Origin: Enterobacter cloacae complex sp. ECNIH7
GTDB taxonomy: Bacteria > Pseudomonadota > Gammaproteobacteria > Enterobacterales > Enterobacteriaceae
Reading direction: 5' to 3'
Length of the DNA stretch: 64,000 nucleotides
NCBI RefSeq assembly: GCF_002208095.1
Contig: NZ_CP017992.1
Span: 1 to 64,000, forward strand
How positions within the stretch are numbered: position 1 is the first letter of the stretch; every line of letters starts with the position of its first letter. The position numbers and the translations under genes are program-made. Under the pieces are notes generated by a model. It was not told the origin of the DNA. It made no database searches and saw nothing but the letters and a program-made list of their open reading frames with translations. Of this stretch, positions 8,453 to 16,300 are shown in pieces.

Positions 8453-8764
8453 TCAAATAATTTCCCGCTCCGCGAGATGTGCAAGTGGAACCATACTTTT
8501 ATGTAAGATCCCAAATACAACGAATTGATGCTCATGTTGGATGTAATAGATGACATGACTTGAATAAGGGAAGCTAAACACATTCATGCGTACCTCGGGT
8601 CTATTTTTCCCAAGGGTGGGTGTTTCAGCCAGCAGTTGAATCGTTTGTCTAAGTCCTGATAAATAGGTCTTCGACTGAGTCGTTCCCCATTGGGCTAACG
8701 TAAAGCGGTGAATACCTATCAGATCAGATTGTGCATCGGGCGTTAAATGATAAGTTACCGGCAT
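8453..8764 (-). CDS. parE: ParE/RelE-superfamily toxin
   Basis: This 103-residue protein has the ParE/RelE layout: an N-terminal helix pair (LTPDAQSDLIGIHRFTLAQW), a middle LAETPTLGKNRPEVR segment, and C-terminal strands (YSSHVIYYIQHEHQFVVFGILH). Toxins of the ParE branch poison DNA gyrase and RelE types cleave mRNA; which applies here is not certain. It follows a Phd-type antitoxin with overlapping ends at 8764 and precedes tnpA, a position known for toxin-antitoxin pairs built into Tn3 elements. Confidence 0.85.
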   Translation of the reverse strand: MPVTYHLTPDAQSDLIGIHRFTLAQWGTTQSKTYLSGLRQTIQLLAETPTLGKNRPEVRMNVFSFPYSSHVIYYIQHEHQFVVFGILHKSMVPLAHLAEREII

Positions 8765-9024
8765 TAGTCATACTGCCCTGCGGCCAGCTCATCAAAAAAG
8801 GTATTACCATCAACCAAATTGCCCATTTTGATGTCAGTTATGGCTTTCACCGCTTTGGATTGAAGCAAATGTAATTTTAGTGTCTCGATACTTTGGTATG
8901 CATCAGCTGAAATAACAACGGCCACAGGCTTGCCATTTTTATTAATTTGGATTGGAGCTTGTTGAGCTTTGAGCAACAAATCTCCAAAGTGAATTTTTGC
9001 TTCATTGGCTGAAAGAGTGTTCAT
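8764..9024 (-). CDS. phd: Phd/YefM-family antitoxin
   Basis: This is an 86-residue protein with a typical Phd/YefM N terminus (NTLSANEAKIHFGDLLLKAQ, then PIQINKNGKPVAVVISADAY), the DNA-binding dimer region. The variable C terminus would bind the toxin. Its stop overlaps the toxin start, so the pair is co-translated. Its promoter region is shared with the divergent resolvase gene, so antitoxin and resolvase may both control transcription there. Confidence 0.87.
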   Translation of the reverse strand: MNTLSANEAKIHFGDLLLKAQQAPIQINKNGKPVAVVISADAYQSIETLKLHLLQSKAVKAITDIKMGNLVDGNTFFDELAAGQYD

Positions 9025-9096
9025 TTATCACCTTTAAACGAATCGTTCGATTCGCTCAATTTACACCAGTTGGGCGATAAAAGTCAAAAATGCACC

Positions 9097-9175
9097 CTAT
9101 CAAAATGTATACTATTTGATAGCTCTGGTTATTACCTATCAAAACTACTATCATAAGTGCATTATCAAAACCTTT
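9097..9175. promoter_or_regulatory. res: Resolvase site (res) candidate
   Basis: Between the antitoxin gene and tnpR lies the inverted repeat CTATCAAA-N10-TTTGATAG (9097-9122). Related ATCAAAAC half-sites follow at about 9132-9175. The region just upstream of a divergent tnpR is where Tn3-family res sites lie. The 26-bp palindrome is the best candidate for the crossover subsite. Confidence 0.6.
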
Positions 9176-9193
9176 AAAGAGATATGGTGATTT

Positions 9194-9814
9194 ATGTCCA
9201 AAGTTGGTTATGCTCGAGTGAGTTCCACGGGTCAAAGCTTAGAAGTGCAACTGGGCAAGTTACATCGAGCTGAGTGCAATAAGATATATCAAGAAAAACG
9301 CAGTGGGAGGACGGCTGAACGGTCTGAATTTCAATCTTGCATGAGTTATTTACGTGAAGGGGATACCCTAGTGGTAACCCGACTCGATCGTCTTGCTCGC
9401 TCAGTCGTCCACTTAGCCCAGATTGCTTCGCGTTTTCAAAGTGAAGGTATTGATTTGCTCGTTATCGATCAGAACATTGATACGAGCACTTCGACTGGGA
9501 GACTCATGTTCAATATGTTGGCTGCTATTGCTGAGTTTGAAAATGACTTGCGGACAGAGAGGCAAGCTGAAGGTATCGCAAAAGCACATGAAAATGGAGT
9601 TAAATTTGGTAGGCCTGTAAAACTTACGGACACCTTAAAACAAGCAATTTATGATAAAAGAGCTGAGGGGGCCACTATTGGTCAGCTTGCCAAGGAGTAT
9701 CACCTTGGAGAAGCTTCTATTTATCGGGCAATAAATTCAGTTAAGCAATCAATTGTTTCCCCCTACTCGATAGATGTTAAAGAGCTGCGAGATTATGGAA
9801 AATATAAAACGTGA
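9194..9814 (+). CDS. tnpR: Serine resolvase TnpR
   Basis: This 206-residue serine recombinase has the active-site motif YARVSS (Ser10), the conserved LVVTRLDRLARS block near residue 60 and NMLAAIAEFENDLRTERQ near 100. A C-terminal helix-turn-helix (TIGQLAKEYHLGEASIYRAI) follows. It resolves cointegrates at res. It is slightly longer than the 185 residues of Tn3 resolvase because of a C-terminal tail. The ATG has AAAGAGAT upstream. Confidence 0.93.
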   Translation: MSKVGYARVSSTGQSLEVQLGKLHRAECNKIYQEKRSGRTAERSEFQSCMSYLREGDTLVVTRLDRLARSVVHLAQIASRFQSEGIDLLVIDQNIDTSTSTGRLMFNMLAAIAEFENDLRTERQAEGIAKAHENGVKFGRPVKLTDTLKQAIYDKRAEGATIGQLAKEYHLGEASIYRAINSVKQSIVSPYSIDVKELRDYGKYKT

Positions 9815-9931
9815 TTGATACTGACTATTGTATGTATTGACGTTTAAAATTAGCCTTACTGTATTAACGTAACATCAATAGGTATGATAAATTTTCCTTA
9901 TCTAAAGAGCCTTAGCCTAACATTAATATTT

Positions 9932-10264
9932 CTACGAACAGTTAATGCAGCGAGTCACGGTAGGATCAAACATAAGCCGATTCAAATCGATATCTTCACC
10001 ACAGACAAAACAGCTGCCATATTCATCGCTATTTATGCGCAATAATGCACCTTCAATAACTTGTAACTGATGCTGCTTGCGTCTCGCAGTTTCTAATTCC
10101 ATTTGCTGTCCTTGCAATGCATCTATACGTGAAAGACGTCCGAGTCGTGATTGGTCAAGTTCGACAACTTGCACATCACTCGTTTGTGCTGCAATCTGCG
10201 CTAACAAACTTTCCAGCATTTGCTGTAACTGTAAATGCAGTTGTTGCTTTAGCTGCTCGTTCAT
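9932..10264 (-). CDS. DksA/TraR-family C4 zinc-finger protein
   Basis: This 110-residue protein has an N-terminal coiled coil rich in Gln and Leu and a C-terminal CFVCG...CINC zinc finger typical of the DksA/TraR family. Such proteins bind the secondary channel of RNA polymerase and change promoter choice under stress. It is a passenger gene of the transposon and is unrelated to the plasmid's own traR at 36.6 kb. It may tune expression of the adjacent stress and transport genes, which is inference. Confidence 0.8.
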   Translation of the reverse strand: MNEQLKQQLHLQLQQMLESLLAQIAAQTSDVQVVELDQSRLGRLSRIDALQGQQMELETARRKQHQLQVIEGALLRINSDEYGSCFVCGEDIDLNRLMFDPTVTRCINCS

Positions 10265-10354
10265 TTCACCTCCAAACTTAAGCGTCAGAACCTATCTCTA
10301 TTACTATGCACTAACCAGCGTCTTGGATACTGATTAGTGCAATATCAATAGCTG

Positions 10355-11209
10355 TTAGCGCAATAATAATAATGGGATATGGCTTTTACTGATCATCTTT
10401 GTGGTATTGCTTCCCACAAAAAACTCTCTTATCCGCGAATGGCCGTAGGCCCCCATCACCATAAGATCGATGTGATGCTCAAGTTGATAGATCTCAAGAG
10501 CCGTTTGAACTTCTCCCTGACAAACAGCGGTAACCACATTGAAATTCGCCGCCATCAGAGATTCGGTCACCAACGCCAGTTCTGCTGTCGCCTGTGATTG
10601 AGCATCAGACACCATCACCAAATGACATTCAAGCCCTTTTAAGAGTGGACTTGTTAGCACTTGATTAAGGGCTTTTTTCGCAGTAATGCTGCCATCGTAG
10701 GCAATCATAAATCGTTTCGGTGCTTCAAACTCTGTCATCACCACTAAAATAGGCTGCTTAACTGTGCGAATGACGTTTTCTAGATGGCTGCCAATCGCCT
10801 GCGCTTGATCTTGATGTTGCTCCCCTTGACGCCCCATCACCACCAATCTGGCATGGGATTCTTGCTCTAACAGGGTTTCGACTAAATCGCCGTGACGCTG
10901 CAAGGTTTTAACCACGACTGCAGGTTGTGCCTCCACGATGCGCGTTTGCGCATCTTGCAACATATACTTACCCTGCTCGAGTGCCAGCTTGCCCCGGCGC
11001 GCTTCGAGCTCAACCATTTCATTGAGCAAGTGCTCCCGTGTACCTAGGCCAATATTTCCCGACAGATCTGACTCTATCGGATAGGCTGACTTATCCAATA
11101 CATGTAATAGGATTACAGGGGCATTCAGTTGAAAGGCGGCCCAGCCACTGGCATCACATACAGCGGATGTCACATTTGAACCGTCAATACAAGCAATCAC
11201 ATTTGTCAT
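10355..11209 (-). CDS. Universal stress protein with two UspA domains
   Basis: This 284-residue protein contains two Usp domains. The second carries the ATP-binding pattern G-x2-G-x9-G-S (MGAYGHSRIREFFVGSN) near the C terminus; the first has a related MGRQGEQ..AIGSH segment near residue 130. It lies 34 bases downstream of the SulP gene. Transporter and Usp pairs are known in bacteria, where the Usp is thought to sense or regulate the transporter. Confidence 0.88.
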   Translation of the reverse strand: MTNVIACIDGSNVTSAVCDASGWAAFQLNAPVILLHVLDKSAYPIESDLSGNIGLGTREHLLNEMVELEARRGKLALEQGKYMLQDAQTRIVEAQPAVVVKTLQRHGDLVETLLEQESHARLVVMGRQGEQHQDQAQAIGSHLENVIRTVKQPILVVMTEFEAPKRFMIAYDGSITAKKALNQVLTSPLLKGLECHLVMVSDAQSQATAELALVTESLMAANFNVVTAVCQGEVQTALEIYQLEHHIDLMVMGAYGHSRIREFFVGSNTTKMISKSHIPLLLLR

Positions 11210-11243
11210 CGTTTTATTCCTTTGTTGTTGTGTTGCTAATGGC

Positions 11244-12734
11244 TTAGTGACCAGACATCATTTTTTCAACTTCTTCTGGCTTATCGTGTACCCCAAATTT
11301 ATCGACTATGGTGGCACTGGCTTCGTTAAGGCCAATCAACTCAACCTCAGTCCCCTCGCGGCGGAATTTAATCACTACCTTGTCGAGGGCCGATACCGCG
11401 GTAATATCCCAAAAATGTGCTTGAGATAAGTCGATAGTCACTTTATCAACCACTTCCCTAAAATCGAATGAATTACTGAACTTATCTGATGAAGCAAAAA
11501 AGACTTGTCCAATAACCTGATAATGGCGACCAGTGTCAGCAGCAGTCGTTGTACTCTTAACCACCATAAAACGTCCCACTTTATTAGCAAAAAATAGGGA
11601 CGCGAGTAATACACCTACAAATACCCCAATTGCTAAGTTATGGGTAGCGACCACGACCACAACCGTCGCCACCATCACAAGGTTGGTTGACATAGGATGA
11701 TGCTTAAGATTACGGATTGAATCCCAAGAGAATGTACCGATAGCCACCATGATCATCACGGCAACCAGTGCCGCCATAGGAATAAGCTTTAACCACTCTC
11801 CTAAAAACACCACCATCACAAGTAAAAAAACGCCTGCAGCGAAGGATGATAAACGTCCGCGACCACCCGATTTAACGTTGATGATCGACTGACCAATCAT
11901 AGCGCAACCAGCCATACCGCCCATTAAACCCGCGCCGATATTGGCAATACCTTGGCCCTTACACTCGCGATTCTTATCGCTTTGGGTATCGGTTAAGTCA
12001 TCAACTATGGTGGCGGTCATCATAGATTCCAGCAAGCCCACCACGGCAAGGCCGGCCGAGTAAGGGAAGATGATCATCAGAGTTTCAAGGGTCAAGGGCA
12101 CTTCAGGCCAGAGGAAAATAGGTAAAGTATCAGGCAGTTGTCCCATGTCGCCGACAGTACGAATATCTAACCCCATATAAACCGCAAAAAGCGTTAATCC
12201 GACAATACACACGAGAGGCGAAGGTACGGATTTACCAATCACAGGGATGAGTGGGAATAGGTAAATGATACCGAGGCCAGCTACCGTCATCGCATATACG
12301 TGCCAAGTCACATTGGTCAGTTCGGGCAACTGGGCCATAAAGATCAGAATCGCCAGTGCATTCACAAAACCCGTCACCACAGAGCGGGAGACGAAACGCA
12401 TCAAGCTACCGAGTTTTAAGTAACCCGCAGCAATTTGCAGCACACCGGTTAATAAGGTCGCCGCGAGTAAATACTCAAGGCCATGTTCCTTTACTAAGGT
12501 CACCATTAACAGTGCCATCGCGCCTGTTGCGGCAGAGATCATGCCAGGACGGCCACCAGTAAAGGCAATAACCACAGCGATACAGAATGAAGCATATAGG
12601 CCGACCTTAGGATCGACACCTGCAATAATAGAAAAGGCAATTGCCTCAGGGATTAACGCCAGCGCTACCACAATACCGGCTAACAGATCTCCGCGTATAT
12701 TGGAGAACCACTCTTTTTTCATGGTTTGAATCAT
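11244..12734 (-). CDS. SulP-family anion transporter with STAS domain
   Basis: This is a 496-residue membrane protein. The N-terminal part ([20 protein letters not shown]) is the SulP signature, followed by ten or more hydrophobic segments. A C-terminal STAS domain ([20 protein letters not shown]) is near residue 430. SulP proteins carry sulfate or bicarbonate; the substrate cannot be told from sequence alone. Several starts are possible: I prefer ATG 12734, while 12722 (MKKEWFSN) is an alternative. Confidence 0.88.
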   Translation of the reverse strand: MIQTMKKEWFSNIRGDLLAGIVVALALIPEAIAFSIIAGVDPKVGLYASFCIAVVIAFTGGRPGMISAATGAMALLMVTLVKEHGLEYLLAATLLTGVLQIAAGYLKLGSLMRFVSRSVVTGFVNALAILIFMAQLPELTNVTWHVYAMTVAGLGIIYLFPLIPVIGKSVPSPLVCIVGLTLFAVYMGLDIRTVGDMGQLPDTLPIFLWPEVPLTLETLMIIFPYSAGLAVVGLLESMMTATIVDDLTDTQSDKNRECKGQGIANIGAGLMGGMAGCAMIGQSIINVKSGGRGRLSSFAAGVFLLVMVVFLGEWLKLIPMAALVAVMIMVAIGTFSWDSIRNLKHHPMSTNLVMVATVVVVVATHNLAIGVFVGVLLASLFFANKVGRFMVVKSTTTAADTGRHYQVIGQVFFASSDKFSNSFDFREVVDKVTIDLSQAHFWDITAVSALDKVVIKFRREGTEVELIGLNEASATIVDKFGVHDKPEEVEKMMSGH

Positions 12735-13189
12735 GTTACTCACTCTGATTAAAATTAAATCAATAACAAAAGCTAACGCTAGCCATATACACAGATGTGC
12801 AAAGACAAGAGCTTTTTCGTCAACGTGACGAATCAATATTAGATTTATGGAGGTACAACAAAAGCTACCGAAGGGTAGATACTACGAACGGATCTGAGCG
12901 ATCCAAAATGAAGGGGGTTAAACTAATGCGGCTTAAAGCTCATTACAGAAATTATCCTTACAACAGGTAAAATGAGTAAAATTTTGATTTTTAGCTATAT
13001 ACAGAAACACAATATAGAGTTAGGTAAGGATACCGTTCAGGTCGTTGAAAGTCAAAGGACCAAAATCAGATTAACTATGATCCGGTAAGCTGTAACGACT
13101 TAAATTCAGTGTTAATGAGCGTAACCAGATAAATTCCACATTAAAAACAAAAAAAACAGTGGCTTAATTTAGCTCAAGAGCTTAGTTAT
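12735..13189. other. Non-coding cargo end of the transposon
   Basis: About 450 AT-rich bases between the SulP start and the right inverted repeat hold no credible gene. The first 100 bases probably contain the leftward promoter for the sulP-usp-dksA genes, but no consensus hexamers stand out. Confidence 0.5.
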
Positions 13190-13231
13190 AAAGCTAACTT
13201 TACATTTTCGGCGCGTTGGGCAAATTTAGCC
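13190..13231. repeat. Terminal inverted repeat, cargo end
   Basis: The reverse complement begins GGCTAAATTTGCCCAACGCG and matches 5296-5337 over 42 bases with one mismatch, marking the second end of the Tn3-family element. Confidence 0.92.
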
Positions 13232-13236
13232 TTTTT
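13232..13236. repeat. Target-site duplication, right copy (TTTTT)
   Basis: Five T residues border the right inverted repeat and equal those at 5291-5295, completing the 5-bp duplication. Confidence 0.85.
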
Positions 13237-13339
13237 CACGCAGCATCTGCAAAAGCGGATGCCGGGCTGAACCGGCCTGCCTGAGCAATACCACAAATCC
13301 GGCGAGCAGAATGGCCATAATGAATATTCCGGTAAACAT
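13237..13339 (-). pseudogene. DUF2726 protein gene, 5' part cut by the transposon
   Basis: ATG 13339 follows GGAGG by eight bases and lies 18 bases after the traI stop, so it belonged to the transfer operon. The visible residues form a membrane segment (MFTGIFIMAILLAGFVVLLR) followed by about 13 residues up to the insertion point. Joined to 4832-5295 after removing the element and one TSD copy, the frame is continuous. As it stands the protein is truncated and runs into the transposon end. Confidence 0.8.
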
Positions 13340-13357
13340 ACACATATCCTCCCTGAA

Positions 13358-16300
13358 TCAGTCCCCACCGAGCGTTTTTTCCAGCTCAATGTCTTTTTCC
13401 GGTACATTCACCACCCACTCACGCTCGGTACGCAGCATCTGTTCGCGCACCTGCTGGCGGATACCCCGACCGTCCGCCACCGCTTCCTGAATGGCCTCAT
13501 CCAGCTCACGCTCTCCCCGTGCTGTACCGTCACGGAGCCGACGTTCTTCATCAGCAGACAACAGTTGTTCGGGTCTGGTGCTCTCCTCACCCGGCACTGC
13601 CGGCAACAGTTCCTGCCGGGCCTGCTCCGCCAGCTCCCGGGCCGCTTTTTCCTGTGCCTCTGCCAGTTTCTGCTGCTCATCCGGAGGCAGCGTAATGGGG
13701 TCTTCCGCTTTCGCCGCCGATTCAGCCTCCGCCACACTGCGCACTGTCCGTTCCACCTCATCAGGCTCCGTGATTCGTCCCCCGGTCAGGCGGCCTGCAT
13801 TGAGCAACCGTTCTTCACCGTGCAGGCGTATCACCACCCCGCTCTCCGGGTTCTCCTGTGCCAGGCGCAGCGCCGTCTGTGGATCATCAGCAATGAGTGT
13901 CTGTCCGTTACGGCTGGCCTGCAGGCCGGCGAACTGCGCATCCTCCCCGCCACGCAGCCGGGACTCATCACTGAGCACCACGCGCATTCCGTCATCCTCG
14001 ATGCGGATTTCAGTCAGCAGCGCCCCGGCCGCTTTCCCGTGACGGGTCCAGGCCGGCAGGGCCACATACGGTGTCGGGTATTTCCTGCCGGCAGCAATAA
14101 AGCGGGCCATTGTTTCGCCCTCAAGACCGTTTTCCGCCAGCACCCGGCGACCCAGCGCGGTTTTATCCAGCGGGGAGGCGGTGGCCAGCAGGCGGTTACC
14201 GGTGTCAGACTCGTGATCGCTTTTCTGGTGCAGCAGATCGTGGGCAGTCTGACCGGCATTTGAGTGCCGGGCATCGGCACGCCAGCCCGCCAGGTTGTCG
14301 GTGTAGACCTGCACATGCTCTTTTGCGCGTGACAGCGTCACGTAGGTGGATTCCAGAGACGCCATTCGTTTCCTGCCGCCTTCCGTACCGGTCAGGGCAA
14401 TGGCAAAGCGTTCACTGGCCCCCTGCACGCCATACACCGTCAGGGCGTAAGCGAGGTCAATATGACGGTCCTCCGCCATGGCCTGCGGGTTGACGACTTT
14501 CTCCTGGTCTCCCTGGCGGAACCGGATGGCACCATCATCAGTGAACCCGGCCACCTCCCACAGGCTGTTGGCCACATAGCCGCGGTCGGTGTCCGAGCGG
14601 GTAAAGCGCACCCGATCCCCCTGACTTAGCGTCAGATCGCGGGGTGTGAAGAGGGAAATATCCTGTGCAGTGTTCTGCTGAGGAGAGATCAGCACTGACT
14701 CCCCGTCAGCATTACGCAGCGTGACCACGGCGTCCTCCGTGTTCACCTCTGCCACAGTCCAGTAGCGCTCATTCATCATGGCCACCGCGCCGGTGTACTC
14801 CGCAAAGGTTTCAGCTGCTCGCAGGGCGTTATCCGGCACCCGCAGCGGCTCCAGGACAGTGAACGTGCGCTCCTCTGCGCCGGTATCGCCTTTCTCATGC
14901 CGGGCGGTATGAATGGCATCATTGATGGCATGACGATCGGCGTTGAGTTCCGCCACAACCAGTGTCTGCTGCTGTGCCTCCGGGGTGCGCCCCATCCAGT
15001 CGTCCCGGATGGCTTCAATGATGTCGGTGCGCACCAGGGCCAGCTGCTCTGGCGTCAGTGTCTGTTTGCTGGCAGCAACGAGATAACCCTGCTCCTGGTC
15101 CTTTTTCGGCGCACGGATTTCCATGACCGAGTTATCGGGCACCCAGGCCCCGGGCTGACGCGGGACCTGCTGTGGAGTGACGTCATCCACCTGGTGCAGG
15201 GACAGCGCCACCTGACCGGCAATGATGCTCTCAATCGCCGGACGCAGCGCCGGGGTCTGGCGGACAATCTCCCGCATCACCACCGTATCAATGGCACTGC
15301 GCTGCTGCACCAGGCGAAACGGCAGACCGGTTGAGATGGCCTGCAGCTGCGCGGTGTCCCCGCTGGAGACCATCCGTCCGCCGCCTGCAGCAACCAGCTG
15401 GTAGAGTTCTGCCATATCGCGGTTGCCCACCATCGAGCTCTCATCCGTCAGGAACAGGACATTGCGGAAGTCCGGTGTTTCCCCGCCCTGAATGGCCAGC
15501 CGGGTTTCACTGAGGAAACTGGCGAGCGTGCGCGCGTCCACCCCGGCCTCACGCATCTCATGCACCGCCCGGTGCGTGGGTCCCAGACCGATGACTTGCG
15601 GGCGCACGGACTCAGACAGAGTGTTCAGGGCACCCATCACCGCCCGGAACTGGGTGGTTTTCCCCACCCCTGCGTAGCCCTGAATGGCCATAAAGCGGTC
15701 GGTGTTTTCCAGCACTGTCCGCGTGGCCTCCCGCTGGCCTGCCGTCAGACCGACCAGCACTGAGGCTGGCGTCAGCGCCATCAGGGGTTGTACCGCATCC
15801 TTACCCTCAGCAATATGACGAATGATGGTCTTTTCCATCTCATACGCCACACGCGGGACCAGGACGCGGTTTCCCGCCCCGGCAACCGAATCCAGCTTAA
15901 TCAGTGCCCCGCTGTCCACCTGGCGGGCGATTTCAGCCCGGACCGCCGCCAGCGGCTGGCCAGACTTCACCGCCTCGGCCAGCAGGGTAAGTTCACCGAG
16001 ATGGACCAGCCCCTGCTGGGCGCGCGGGATGGCCAGACTCACCGCCTGCTCCGCATCCGACATCAGACGGTCCCGGCTGGCCTGTATGGCGGTATCCAGA
16101 TTTGCCTCACCGGTCGACTGACGGACCTGGTCACTGGCCAGGCGCACCGCAGACACACTTTCCACTTTGCGCGCAGCCTGCTCAGGCGCAAGCGGCGTAT
16201 AAATCCGGATGTCGCTGCCACTCTGCGCCAGCGCGTTCAGGGTCTGTTTATTCAGGCCTCGCGGACCGACTGCAGCCAGTACCGTGCGCGACGCGCTGGT

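Larger units (their letters stand above)
5296..13231. mobile_element. Complete 7.9-kb Tn3-family transposon with SulP/Usp/DksA cargo
   Basis: The ends are defined by 42-bp inverted repeats with one mismatch and a 5-bp duplication. Inside are transposase, a Phd/ParE toxin-antitoxin pair and a divergent resolvase with a res-like region. Three passenger genes follow: a DksA/TraR zinc-finger protein, a tandem universal stress protein and a SulP anion transporter. Codon choice and lower GC differ from the transfer genes and suggest an origin in marine or aquatic gammaproteobacteria such as Shewanella. From memory, ISShes11 is the first named element to compare it with. It separates traI from traX. 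Confidence 0.92.

Noticed and set aside
13186..13407. Minus-strand open frame across the right transposon end
   Set aside because: It is in a different frame from the DUF2726 gene and overlaps the traI end; the correct frame begins at 13339.
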